Below are positions 28,009-37,002 of a stretch of DNA of 64,000 nucleotides, piece by piece (the stretch's first letter is position 1; each line of letters starts with the position of its first letter). The translations under genes and the position numbers were made by a program. Location of the stretch: NCBI RefSeq assembly GCF_902459615.1, contig NZ_CABPSA010000002.1, positions 1 through 64,000 of the forward strand, given 5' to 3'. The stretch is from Pandoraea commovens. Its GTDB lineage: Bacteria; Pseudomonadota; Gammaproteobacteria; Burkholderiales; Burkholderiaceae. Below the pieces are notes generated by a model, which did not search any database, was not told the origin of the DNA, and worked only from the letters and a program-made list of their open reading frames with translations.

Positions 28009-28062
28009 TTGGCGGATTGACCCCGCGTTGACCCCGCGTTTGACCCAATTGGGAAGCTGACA

Positions 28063-29151
28063 ATGACGACCCCGCAATTCCATTCGCTGACGATTCGCGA
28101 AATCCGGCCCGAGACCGCCGACGCCATCTCCATCGCCTTCACGGTGCCGGACACGCTGCGCGACGCCTATCGCTTCACGCAAGGCCAGTTCCTCACGCTC
28201 AAGACCGAGATCGACGGTGAAGAAGCCCGTCGCTCCTACTCGATCTGCGTAGGCGTCCCCGAATACGAAGCCACGGGCGAACTGCGCGTGGGCATCAAGC
28301 GCGTACCCGGCGGCAAGTTCTCGAACTTCGCGAACGATCAGCTCAAGCCGGGACAGCAACTCGACGTGATGACGCCTGACGGCCGCTTCTTCACGCGTCT
28401 GTCGGCCACCAACGCCAAACATTACGTCGGCTTCGCCGGTGGCTCGGGCATCACGCCGATGCTCGCGCTCATCAAGACCACGCTCGCCACGGAGCCTGAC
28501 AGCCAGTTCACGCTCGTCTACGGCAACCGCTCGGTGCCCGCGATCATGTTCGCCGAGTCGCTCGAAGACCTGAAGAACACGTATCTGGGTCGTCTGCGTC
28601 TGTATCACGTGCTGTCGGACGAAGCGCAGGAAGTCGAGCTGTTCAACGGTCTGCTCAATCAGGACAAGTGCAGCGCGTTCCTGGAGACGCTGATTCCGGC
28701 AGCGAGCATCGACGAAGCTTTCATCTGCGGCCCCGGCCCGATGATGGACGCCGCCGAAGCCGCGCTGGCCGCCGCCGGTGTCGCCAAGGAAAAGATTCAC
28801 GTCGAGCGCTTCGGTGTGCCGTCGCCGCAAGCGGGCGTGAAGCCGGTCGTGATCACCGACGACACGCCGATGGCCGAGTTGGTCGTCGTGATGGACGGCA
28901 AAGAGCGTCGCCTGCGTCAGCCGTATGAAGGTCAGAGCATTCTGGACACCGGTCTCGCCGCTGGCCTGTCGCTGCCGTACGCCTGCAAGGGCGGCGTGTG
29001 CTGCACGTGCCGCGCCAAGGTGCTCGAAGGCGAAGTCGCCATGGAAAAGAACTACACGCTCGAAGACTACGAGGTCGAACAGGGCTTCGTGCTGACGTGT
29101 CAGGCGCGTCCGCTCACGGAACGCGTCGTGGTCAGCTACGACGAGCGCTAA
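28063..29151 (+). CDS. paaE: 1,2-phenylacetyl-CoA epoxidase, reductase subunit E
   Basis: The 362-residue reductase has a flavin domain (RRSYSICVG), an NAD(P)H domain (GFAGGSGITPMLALI, FICGPGPMMDA) and a C-terminal plant-type [2Fe-2S] domain with CKGGVCCTC and a later Cys (VLTCQA). It passes electrons from NADPH to the PaaAC di-iron centre. The upstream gap 28009-28062 holds an imperfect triple repeat of TTGACCC(CGCG). Confidence 0.96.
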   Translation: MTTPQFHSLTIREIRPETADAISIAFTVPDTLRDAYRFTQGQFLTLKTEIDGEEARRSYSICVGVPEYEATGELRVGIKRVPGGKFSNFANDQLKPGQQLDVMTPDGRFFTRLSATNAKHYVGFAGGSGITPMLALIKTTLATEPDSQFTLVYGNRSVPAIMFAESLEDLKNTYLGRLRLYHVLSDEAQEVELFNGLLNQDKCSAFLETLIPAASIDEAFICGPGPMMDAAEAALAAAGVAKEKIHVERFGVPSPQAGVKPVVITDDTPMAELVVVMDGKERRLRQPYEGQSILDTGLAAGLSLPYACKGGVCCTCRAKVLEGEVAMEKNYTLEDYEVEQGFVLTCQARPLTERVVVSYDER

Positions 29152-29291
29152 TCGAACGCCTGTTTGCCGCCGCGTGCGAACGCGACGGCAACGCGAGCGA
29201 AACTTGCGTGAAATCCCGCCAATGCGTCGATTATTCCGGGCATTACGGGAGCGTCAACCCGAGGTAGCGGGAATACCGTAAACTACCGGGC

Positions 29292-30080
29292 ATGAATACC
29301 ATCCATGTCGTCTGTGGCGATATCGCCGCGCAGCAATTGCGTGCGGCGATGGCGCAAGCGCAACGCGCCGACCCTATCCTGGTTCTGCGCGACGATCTGG
29401 CCATCGGCCCGTTGCGTGAGATCGACGAGAACGAACGTCAGCGCGCCGCTTTCTGGCAACGCGTCATCCCGTCGGCCGGTCGCGACTACGCCGGCGAGCT
29501 GCGCGAGGAACTGGCGTCGCTGCAACGCCTCGTCGAAGGCGACAACGCGGTGGTGTGCTGGCACGGCGACAGCGCGTCCGATCAGTTGACGCTGCGTCGC
29601 GTGGCCTTCATGCTGCGCGGCACGCCCGCCCGCCTGAACGAGATCGTGCTGCGAGGTAGCGACCTGACGGGTGCGGTGAACGGGAGCGACGCGAACCGTC
29701 GCACCAGCGTCGGCATGTACGCCCCGGAGGTGCTGGCCGAGCGCTTCGTTCGCATCGCCCCGATCTCGCTGCTGCGCATTGGCCGTCTGTCGCTGGAATG
29801 GCGGGCGCTCAAGCAAGTGAATACGCAGGTCCGTCGCTGGGTGCACAACACGTTCGAAGGCGCGACGTTCGCCGAGATCGACGATCAGATTTTGACCCGC
29901 GCCCCGGTGGCCTGGACACCGATGGCGGCATTTCTCGGCGAAATGATGCCGCGCGTCGAAGGTTTTTTCGCCACCGACAGTTTTCTTTTGTGGCGCTGCC
30001 GCGAACTCGGTGCGGCAGGCCGACTCGCGTTACGCGGTGACACCACGGCCGCCGCCGCGTGCGATTTACGACTGGAGTAA
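29292..30080 (+). CDS. DUF1835 domain protein
   Basis: The 262-residue protein begins with the DUF1835 pattern IHVVCGDIAAQQLRAAM and DDLAIGPL, and has the HGDSASDQL element in the middle. Its biochemical function is not known. It follows paaE after 140 bases and is 9 bases from the paaR start, so it is probably co-transcribed with the regulator. A link to phenylacetate metabolism is suggested by position only. Confidence 0.75.
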   Translation: MNTIHVVCGDIAAQQLRAAMAQAQRADPILVLRDDLAIGPLREIDENERQRAAFWQRVIPSAGRDYAGELREELASLQRLVEGDNAVVCWHGDSASDQLTLRRVAFMLRGTPARLNEIVLRGSDLTGAVNGSDANRRTSVGMYAPEVLAERFVRIAPISLLRIGRLSLEWRALKQVNTQVRRWVHNTFEGATFAEIDDQILTRAPVAWTPMAAFLGEMMPRVEGFFATDSFLLWRCRELGAAGRLALRGDTTAAAACDLRLE

Positions 30081-30089
30081 CCCCCGTTT

Positions 30090-30746
30090 ATGGCACGTAC
30101 CAAAGCGCCCGATCACGAATCGCAGCGCGAACAGATTCTCGACGTCGCCGCCGACGCCTTTGCCCGCGCGAGCTATCCGAGCACGTCGATGTCCGAACTG
30201 GCCGCCGCCTGCGGCACCTCCAAGGCCCGGCTGTATCACTACTACGCCAGCAAGGACGCCATCCTCTTCGATCTGCTCGAGCGCTACACCAAGCGCCTGA
30301 TGCTGATCGTCACCGAGGTCGAGGCGCTCGGCCAGCGTCGCGGCCTGTCGGAGCGCGACACCTTCCACGAACTGATCCGTGCGTTCCTCGACGAGTACGA
30401 GACATCGCAGACGCGTCACATCGCCCTGCTCAACGACGTCAAGTTCCTGAACGACGAACAACGCGAGATCGTGCTCAACCGCCAGCGCGATGTGGTCGCC
30501 GCATTTGCGCGCCAACTCACGCGCGCCTTCCCCGACCGGGTCGCCAAGCACAACCAGACCGCGCTGACGATGATGCTGTTCGGCATGATCAACTGGACCT
30601 TCACCTGGCTCAAACCGGGCGGCCGCATGCGTTATCGCGACTTTGCCAATGAAGTCATCGCGGTGCTCGAACATGGCCTCGCAGCCCCGCTGCCTGACGG
30701 AATCGAAGCCGCCATCCCGGCCCCGGCGATACCTGCGAAGCCATAA
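30090..30746 (+). CDS. paaR: TetR-family regulator, PaaR-type
   Basis: The 218-residue protein has an N-terminal TetR helix-turn-helix (AADAFARASYPSTSMSELAA and CGTSKARLYHYYASKDAIL) and a C-terminal ligand domain with NDVKFLNDEQRE. TetR-type PaaR regulators of Burkholderiales repress paa operons and are released by phenylacetyl-CoA. The perfect palindrome in the paaA promoter is a fitting operator. Confidence 0.88.
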   Translation: MARTKAPDHESQREQILDVAADAFARASYPSTSMSELAAACGTSKARLYHYYASKDAILFDLLERYTKRLMLIVTEVEALGQRRGLSERDTFHELIRAFLDEYETSQTRHIALLNDVKFLNDEQREIVLNRQRDVVAAFARQLTRAFPDRVAKHNQTALTMMLFGMINWTFTWLKPGGRMRYRDFANEVIAVLEHGLAAPLPDGIEAAIPAPAIPAKP

Positions 30747-30990
30747 TCGGAGTTAGTGGTCACTTATGCAAAAAGGGCGAACTCTCGCTCTTTTTTGTTG
30801 CCTCGCAGCAACTCTTATAGAAGAGCCGTCAGACGAGAAATCCAGAAAAGACGCCATTCTTCAGAGACTTAGACACTTCCTTCCACGGTCGAGGCTTAAT
30901 TTCCTAGGGTTTTTACCTAGCCCTTCGGGTATAATTCTTTTGCGTCGCACAATCAGGTGGACGCACTAAAGATTACCCAAGGATTACGCC

Positions 30991-31647
30991 ATGACTGCCC
31001 CGAACCACACGCCCGACGTCGCACGCGCGACGGTTGCCGCCAACGAGCGGTCGAGCGTGTTGATTCGTGAGCTGACGTCCGGCGACATCCATCGACTCCA
31101 GCGCCATTTCCTGGCGCTCGGCGAAGAAGACCGCCTGCTGCGCTTCGGTCAGGCCGTCTCCGACGACATCGTCACGCGCTACGTCGCCAGCCTCGATTTC
31201 TCCCGTGACAGCGTCTTTGGCGTCTATGACGACAATCTCGCGCTCGTCGCCGTGGCTCACGTCGCCCAACTGCCGGAAGGCAAGAACGGTCGTGTCGCGG
31301 AGTTCGGCGTCTCGGTGCTCGAATCGGCCCGTGGGCTGGGCATCGGCTCGCGCCTGTTCGAGCGCGCTGCGATCCATTGCCGCAACAAGCGCGTCGACAC
31401 GCTGTACATGCACTGCCTCTCGCGCAACGCCCGCATGATGCGCATTGCGAAGAAGGCCGGTATGGAGATCAACTTTGCCTACGGCGAGGCAGACGGCTAC
31501 CTGAGCCTGCCCCCGGCCGACACGCAATCGATGCTCTCGGAAATGATGCAGGATCAGATCGCCGCGTTCGACTACGCGCTCAAGCGGCAGTTGCGCAACG
31601 CGCGTCGTCTGGTCGGTGCGCTGCTGCCGAATCAGCGCGCAGCCTGA
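30991..31647 (+). CDS. GNAT-family N-acetyltransferase
   Basis: The 218-residue protein has the acetyl-CoA binding signature SARGLGIGSRLFERA and the following CLSRNARMMRIAKKAGM element of GNAT enzymes. Acceptor is unknown. The 243-base upstream region contains a perfect -10 box TATAAT (30930-30935) about 55 bases before the ATG. It is monocistronic, with a strong terminator behind it. Confidence 0.85.
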   Translation: MTAPNHTPDVARATVAANERSSVLIRELTSGDIHRLQRHFLALGEEDRLLRFGQAVSDDIVTRYVASLDFSRDSVFGVYDDNLALVAVAHVAQLPEGKNGRVAEFGVSVLESARGLGIGSRLFERAAIHCRNKRVDTLYMHCLSRNARMMRIAKKAGMEINFAYGEADGYLSLPPADTQSMLSEMMQDQIAAFDYALKRQLRNARRLVGALLPNQRAA

Positions 31648-31678
31648 ACCGCGGCCTGACGCTTCGGCGTCGCCCATG

Positions 31679-31706
31679 AAAAAACCCGGCCTCAGCCGGG
31701 TTTTTT
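31679..31706. terminator. Bidirectional rho-independent terminator
   Basis: CCCGGC (31685-31690) pairs with GCCGGG (31695-31700) around CTCA, flanked by six A's and six T's. It separates the converging acetyltransferase and Lrp-type genes. Confidence 0.85.
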
Positions 31707-31732
31707 GCTTTCTCGCGTTCGTCGAGCGCGAT

Positions 31733-32221
31733 TCAGGGCAACGGCAGCGCCGTCGTTTCCTTCAACTGATCGAGCACGAAGCTGGTTTTGACGTCCACCA
31801 CGCTCGGGTGCACAAGCAGTTGCGTCTGCATGAAGCGCGAGAAATGCGCCATATCGCGCACATGTACACGCAGGAGATAATCCATGTCGCCCGCCATCGC
31901 GTAGCAGCCAACGACCTCCGACCACGAATCGACAACGCTGCGGAAATGTTCGATCACCGAACCGCCCTCCCCGTCGCCCGGGTGACGCTTGTCGAGTCGC
32001 ACATTCACATAGGCCAGCAGTCCGAGCCCAAGCCGTGTAGGCTCCAGCAAGGCGACGTAGCCACGAATCACGCCAGCCTCTTCAAGGCGACGAATGCGAC
32101 GCAGGCAAGGGCTCGGCGAGAGCCGCACCTGTTCGGCGATTTCGAGATTGGAAAGACGCCCGTTGCTTTGCAGCAAGGCGAGAATCCGCCGGTCGATCTT
32201 GTCCAGTTCCAGCTTTGACAT
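31733..32221 (-). CDS. Lrp/AsnC-family regulator
   Basis: The 162-residue protein has an N-terminal helix-turn-helix (LDKIDRRILALLQSNGRLSN, LEIAEQVRLSPSPCLRRIRRLE) and an AsnC-type ligand domain. GGAGG directly upstream fixes the start at MSKLEL; 15 more residues are open upstream. Regulated genes are not evident: the divergent side holds only non-coding DNA before a small secreted protein gene on the same strand. Confidence 0.88.
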   Translation of the reverse strand: MSKLELDKIDRRILALLQSNGRLSNLEIAEQVRLSPSPCLRRIRRLEEAGVIRGYVALLEPTRLGLGLLAYVNVRLDKRHPGDGEGGSVIEHFRSVVDSWSEVVGCYAMAGDMDYLLRVHVRDMAHFSRFMQTQLLVHPSVVDVKTSFVLDQLKETTALPLP

Positions 32222-32463
32222 ACCCCCTCCCTGTTTTTGGTATTTATGCGCAATATTATTGCGCATAAACTCACTTATGAGGAAGTTGGTATCAAAAATA
32301 GCCGGTTACGGGAAATTACAGCGGATGAGAATCGAGAAAGCGGGCAAGAAAAAGGCGCCCGCCGCTTCCGGCTGCGCCCTGTGTCCGTCAATAAATGAGG
32401 GGTTTGAATGGAACGCCGACGTAGCCGTTTGGCGCCCGATTCGGGTGGATCGGGCCGATGGGA

Positions 32464-32673
32464 TTATCGGCGCTGGAATTCTCGCGGATCGATCGTGCGC
32501 TGGTCGAGCGGGCCTTCGTAACGCTGCGGCGTTTGGGTGGTGCGCTGCTGCGTAATCGGGGTAGGTTCGGCCGTCTTGTCGCGCGCCAGTTCGTCGGCGC
32601 GGGCGACGCTCACTTCCAGGGTCAGGAACGAAGCGGAAACCAGCAGGAATTTGGCGATGTTTCGTTGATTCAC
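32464..32673 (-). CDS. Small secreted protein of unknown function
   Basis: A GTG start with AAGGAG six bases upstream opens a 69-residue protein with a signal peptide (FLLVSASFLTLEVSVARA) and a short hydrophilic mature part rich in Thr, Gln, Pro and Arg. No domain is recognised. The good ribosome site and clear signal peptide argue for a real gene. Confidence 0.6.
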   Translation of the reverse strand: MNQRNIAKFLLVSASFLTLEVSVARADELARDKTAEPTPITQQRTTQTPQRYEGPLDQRTIDPREFQRR

Positions 32674-33302
32674 AGTGACTCCTTCTTACGTGTCGCTTTG
32701 TTGTTGCTGCGTGCTTTCACAGCACGCTATGAATGTGCCCGAGGCGACGATAACGGCTTTGTCACGCATCGGGTAACGCATTAGTGAGCATTCTGCCCGC
32801 TGCGTTCCCATTCGCCCCGCACCGTTACACGTTGTTACCCCCGTGTCAGAAGGCACCGACAAGCGTACGGTTGCCGACATAATCGCGACACATTGCCGCC
32901 ATTTTGGGGAGGATTCCTAAAGCACGGAAGCGGCTCAATGCCGCACCTGTCGCTTATATGGGGGGTGTCCGGCCGGAAGACCAGACAGGGTTTACGCCAT
33001 GCGTCTTACGTTTACGTAAACGTCATAATCCTCGTTATACTGCCGTCGATCGGCAACCCATGGAACGTCGCCGCCAACGTCATCCGCCGTCAGGCAATGG
33101 CATGACACCGGTGCTACCATGAGTCCGACTGGCATCAGCATCACGAAAAAAGGCCCCGCCCGACGAGTGACATCACGAATGTGAGCCCTCGGAAGCGCAA
33201 AATCAAAAGGCCGGCATTCACGCTGCCGTCCTGCTTCACGAGAGCGGGAGGGGCAGGAAGTTTTGGCGATCCCAAAATCAGTGAGAGTGAGGAGCACACC
33301 CC
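32674..33302. other. Intergenic region upstream of the indolepyruvate oxidoreductase gene
   Basis: No protein gene is supported. It carries the leader and promoter of the small secreted protein (minus strand), a perfect 16-base palindrome (33008-33023) and, just before the oxidoreductase ribosome site, a short inverted repeat TTTTGG-CGATC-CCAAAA near 33258-33275. Confidence 0.5.
33008..33023. promoter_or_regulatory. Perfect 16-bp palindrome, putative operator
   Basis: ACGTTTACGTAAACGT reads the same on both strands and is followed by AT-rich sequence with a -10-like TTATAC (33035-33040). It lies 280 bases upstream of the indolepyruvate oxidoreductase gene. Its TTTACGT-AAACGT character recalls sites of MerR-type LiuR regulators of branched-chain amino-acid breakdown, but this is only a resemblance from memory. 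Confidence 0.45.
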
Positions 33303-36300
33303 ATGAACGCCCCCGTCAATCCGAGCTTGCTGGCCGCACTAGAATCGGTCACGCTCGACGACAAATACACGCTCGAGCGCGGTCGCGCTTACATGAGCGG
33401 CATCCAGGCCCTGGTTCGACTACCGATGTTGCAGCAGGCGCGCGACGCCGCTGCCGGGCTCAATACCGCAGGTTTCATCTCGGGCTATCGCGGCTCGCCG
33501 CTGGGCGGTCTCGACCTCTCGCTCTGGAAAGCGAAGCAGCACCTCGCCGGTCATAACATCGTCTTCCAGCCGGGTCTGAACGAAGACCTCGCGGCCACGG
33601 CCGTGTGGGGCTCGCAGCAGGTCAATCTGTATCCCGCCAAGTTCGATGGCGTGTTCTCCATGTGGTACGGCAAGGGCCCGGGCGTCGACCGGTCGATGGA
33701 CGTACTCAAGCACGGCAACTCGGCCGGCTCGTCGAAGCACGGCGGTGTGCTGGTGCTCGCAGGCGACGACCACGCCGCCAAATCCTCCACGCTCGCGCAC
33801 CAGTCCGAACACGTCTTCAAGGCGGCCGGCATTCCGGTGCTGTTCCCGTCGAACGTGCAGGAGTATCTCGACTACGGCCTGCATGGCTGGGCGATGAGCC
33901 GCTACTCCGGACTGTGGGTCGCCATGAAGTGCGTGACGGACGTGGTCGAATCGTCGGCCTCGGTGATGATCGATCCGCACAACGTCGACATCCGCCTGCC
34001 GAACGATTTCATCATGCCGCCCGACGGCCTGAACATCCGCTGGCCCGATCCGCCGCTGGTGCAGGAAGCGCGGATGATCGACTACAAGTGGTACGCCGCC
34101 CTCGCCTACATCCGCGCCAACAAGCTCGATCGCGTAACGGTCGACTCGCCCAACGCGCGCTTCGGCATCATGACGGGCGGCAAGGCGTATCTCGACGTGT
34201 GTCAGGCACTCGCCGACCTCGGTCTGGACGACGCCACGTGCCAGCGCATCGGCATCCGTCTGTACAAAGTGGGCTGTGTGTGGCCGCTCGAAGCGCAAGG
34301 AGCGCGCGCGTTCGCACAAGGACTTCAGGAAATTCTGGTGGTCGAGGAAAAGCGTCAGATCCTCGAATACCAAATCAAGGAAGAGCTGTACAACTGGCGC
34401 GATGACGTGCGTCCGCGCGTGTACGGCAAGTTCGACGAAAAGGACGGTGCCGGTGGCGAATGGTCGGTGCCGATGGCCAACTGGCTGTTGCCCGCACATT
34501 ACGAACTCTCGCCCGCGCTCATCGCGAAAGCCATTGCCACGCGTCTGGAAAAGTTCGAGTTGCCGAGCGACGTGCGCGAGCGCATCGCCACGCGTCTGCG
34601 TGTAATCGAAGCGAAGGAACAGGCGCTGGCCAAGCCGCGCATCGCCGTGGAGCGTAAGCCGTGGTTCTGCTCCGGTTGCCCGCACAACACGTCGACCAAC
34701 GTGCCCGAAGGGTCGCGCGCCATCGCAGGCATCGGCTGCCACTACATGACCGTGTGGATGGACCGCAAGACGGACACCTTCTCGCAAATGGGCGGCGAAG
34801 GCGTGCCCTGGATCGGTCAGGCGCCCTTCTCGTGCGACGAACACATCTTCGCGAACCTCGGCGACGGCACCTACTTCCACTCGGGTCTGCTGGCGATTCG
34901 GGCAGCGATCTCGTCGAAGGTCAACATCACCTACAAGATTCTGTACAACGATGCGGTCGCGATGACCGGCGGCCAGCCGGTCGACGGCACGCTTACCGTG
35001 CCGCAGATCGTGGCGCAGGTCGATGCCGAAGGTGCGGCAAAGATTGTCATCGTGACGGACGAACCGGAGAAGTACGACGGCGTGAAGCTGGTGGGCGACA
35101 TCCCCGTCTATCACCGCAGCGAACTCGACCGTGTACAGCGCGAATTGCGTCTGGTGAAGGGCACGTCGATTCTGATTTACGACCAGACGTGCGCCACCGA
35201 GAAGCGCCGCCGCCGCAAACGCGGTGCGTATCCCGATCCGGCCAAGCGTGTGGTCATCAACGAGTCGGTCTGCGAAGGCTGCGGCGACTGTTCGGTGAAG
35301 TCGAACTGTCTGTCGGTGGAGCCGCTGGAGACGGAATTCGGCACGAAGCGTCAGATCAACCAGTCGACTTGCAATAAGGACTTCTCGTGCCTGAACGGCT
35401 TCTGCCCGAGCTTCGTGACGGTAGAAGGCGGCCAGCTCCGTAAGCCCAAGACGGCACAGGTCGACAGCAGCGGTCTGCCGCCGTTGCCGGAACCGGCACT
35501 GCCGACGATTGCGCGTCCGTACGGCATTCTCGTGACGGGTGTGGGCGGCACGGGCGTGGTGACGATCGGTGGCCTGCTCGGCATGGCGGCGCACCTGGAG
35601 AACAAGGGCGTCACGACGCTCGACGTGACCGGTCTCGCCCAGAAGGGTGGCGCAGTGACGAGCCACGTGCAGATTGCGCAACAGCCCGAAGACATTCACG
35701 CCACGCGTATCGCCATGGGCGACGCGCGCGTGGTGATCGGCTGCGACGCCATCACGACCGCCAGCGACGACACGCTCTCGCGCGTGCAGCACGGCGTGAC
35801 GAACATCGTCGTGAACAGCGCGCACACGCCGACGGCCGAGTTCATCCGCAACCCGAACTGGCGCTTCCCCGGCGCAAGCACGGAGAACGACATTCGTGCA
35901 GCGGCTGGCGAGAACGTCGATTTCGTCGACGCGAACCATCTCTCGCTGCGACTGCTCGGCGACACGATCTACACGAACCCGTTCGTGCTGGGCTACGCGT
36001 GGCAAAAGGGTTGGGTGCCGCTTTCGTACGCAGCACTCACGCGCGCCATCGAACTGAACGGCGTCGCCATCGAGAAGAACAAGCAGGCGTTCGAGTGGGG
36101 ACGTCGCGCCGCACACGACCTCGCCACGGTGCGCAAGCTCGCGCAGCAAGGTGAAGCGCCCGAGTCGTCGGCCACCGGCGGCAAGCTGATCACGCTGCAT
36201 TCGCCGCGCGCGCTCGACTTGCTGATTCAGCGTCGCTACTACCAGCTCGTCGCGTATCAGGATCGCGCTTACGCAGAGCGCTTCAAGCAGACGGTGGATC

Positions 36301-36869
36301 GTGTGCGTGCTGCTGAGTCGGCCCTGCCGAACGAGAGCTCGCAAATGCCGCTGACCGAAGCCGTCGCCCGTGCGCTGCACAAGCTCATGGCCTACAAGGA
36401 CGAGTACGAAGTCGCGCGTCTGTACACCGACCCGGCGTTCATGAAGAAGCTCAACGAGCAGTTCGAAGGCGACTTCTCGCTGCGCTTCCATCTCGCCCCG
36501 CCGTCGCTCGCCAAGCATGACGACAAGGGCCATCTCGTGAAGAAGGCGTACGGTCCGTGGATGATGAAGGCGTTCGGCGTGCTGGCGAAGTTCAAGGGCC
36601 TGCGCGGCGGTGCGTTCGATATCTTCGGTCGGACGGAAGAGCGTCGCACCGAGCGTGCGCTGATCGGCGAATACGAGGTGCTGGTGAACGAACTGCTGTC
36701 GCGTCTGAACGAGCACAACGTCTCGCTGGCCGTGCAACTCGCGGAGCTGCCGCAGGAGATTCGCGGTTACGGTCACGTGAAGGAGCAAAACCTTGCGGCC
36801 ACGCGCATCAAGTGGACGAAGTTGCTCACGCAGTTCCGTGACGGCGATTCGCATCGCGTCGCCGCCTGA
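33303..36869 (+). CDS. Indolepyruvate ferredoxin oxidoreductase, fused subunits
   Basis: The 1188-residue protein fuses all parts of a 2-oxoacid:ferredoxin oxidoreductase: an N-terminal pyrimidine-binding domain (FISGYRGSPLGGLD), a thiamine-diphosphate domain (about 430-640; CSGCPHNTS, GIGCHYMTVW, MGGEG), an iron-sulfur segment (about 655-700; CEGCGDCSVKSNC and later Cys pairs) and a C-terminal gamma domain (GVGGTGVVTIGGLLG near 746, GLAQKGGAVTSHVQ). It oxidatively decarboxylates aryl pyruvates to acyl-CoA. This fits the nearby phenylacetate genes, since phenylpyruvate would give phenylacetyl-CoA. GAGGAG precedes the ATG; a terminator follows. Confidence 0.93.
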   Translation: MNAPVNPSLLAALESVTLDDKYTLERGRAYMSGIQALVRLPMLQQARDAAAGLNTAGFISGYRGSPLGGLDLSLWKAKQHLAGHNIVFQPGLNEDLAATAVWGSQQVNLYPAKFDGVFSMWYGKGPGVDRSMDVLKHGNSAGSSKHGGVLVLAGDDHAAKSSTLAHQSEHVFKAAGIPVLFPSNVQEYLDYGLHGWAMSRYSGLWVAMKCVTDVVESSASVMIDPHNVDIRLPNDFIMPPDGLNIRWPDPPLVQEARMIDYKWYAALAYIRANKLDRVTVDSPNARFGIMTGGKAYLDVCQALADLGLDDATCQRIGIRLYKVGCVWPLEAQGARAFAQGLQEILVVEEKRQILEYQIKEELYNWRDDVRPRVYGKFDEKDGAGGEWSVPMANWLLPAHYELSPALIAKAIATRLEKFELPSDVRERIATRLRVIEAKEQALAKPRIAVERKPWFCSGCPHNTSTNVPEGSRAIAGIGCHYMTVWMDRKTDTFSQMGGEGVPWIGQAPFSCDEHIFANLGDGTYFHSGLLAIRAAISSKVNITYKILYNDAVAMTGGQPVDGTLTVPQIVAQVDAEGAAKIVIVTDEPEKYDGVKLVGDIPVYHRSELDRVQRELRLVKGTSILIYDQTCATEKRRRRKRGAYPDPAKRVVINESVCEGCGDCSVKSNCLSVEPLETEFGTKRQINQSTCNKDFSCLNGFCPSFVTVEGGQLRKPKTAQVDSSGLPPLPEPALPTIARPYGILVTGVGGTGVVTIGGLLGMAAHLENKGVTTLDVTGLAQKGGAVTSHVQIAQQPEDIHATRIAMGDARVVIGCDAITTASDDTLSRVQHGVTNIVVNSAHTPTAEFIRNPNWRFPGASTENDIRAAAGENVDFVDANHLSLRLLGDTIYTNPFVLGYAWQKGWVPLSYAALTRAIELNGVAIEKNKQAFEWGRRAAHDLATVRKLAQQGEAPESSATGGKLITLHSPRALDLLIQRRYYQLVAYQDRAYAERFKQTVDRVRAAESALPNESSQMPLTEAVARALHKLMAYKDEYEVARLYTDPAFMKKLNEQFEGDFSLRFHLAPPSLAKHDDKGHLVKKAYGPWMMKAFGVLAKFKGLRGGAFDIFGRTEERRTERALIGEYEVLVNELLSRLNEHNVSLAVQLAELPQEIRGYGHVKEQNLAATRIKWTKLLTQFRDGDSHRVAA

Positions 36870-36898
36870 TTCGTCGACACTGACGACGGCTGTTCCAT

Positions 36899-36940
36899 AA
36901 AAAATCCCGCCAGCGCGTAAGCGACTGGCGGGATTTTTTT
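36899..36940. terminator. Bidirectional rho-independent terminator
   Basis: ATCCCGCCAG (36904-36913) pairs with CTGGCGGGAT (36925-36934), extended inside by CGC/GCG, with A's before and seven T's after. It ends both the oxidoreductase and the converging malic enzyme transcripts. Confidence 0.88.
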
Positions 36941-37002
36941 ATGCGTGTCCGACGGTGACGTTCACCGGTGATCCACCGGCGGATGCCTCCATCAGCCCAG
37001 CA

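Noticed and set aside
28012-28050. Repeats of TTGACCCCGCG between paaD and paaE
   Set aside because: Only about two and a half copies in a short gap, without dyad symmetry; more likely a local duplication than a regulatory array.
30766-30969. A 67-codon plus-strand frame between paaR and the acetyltransferase gene
   Set aside because: No good ribosome site, it spans the acetyltransferase -10 box and the product shows no coherent features.
33420-36854. A 1144-codon open frame on the minus strand
   Set aside because: It lies wholly opposite the indolepyruvate oxidoreductase gene, has a His/Arg/Val-rich composition typical of antisense frames in GC-rich DNA and no recognisable domain.
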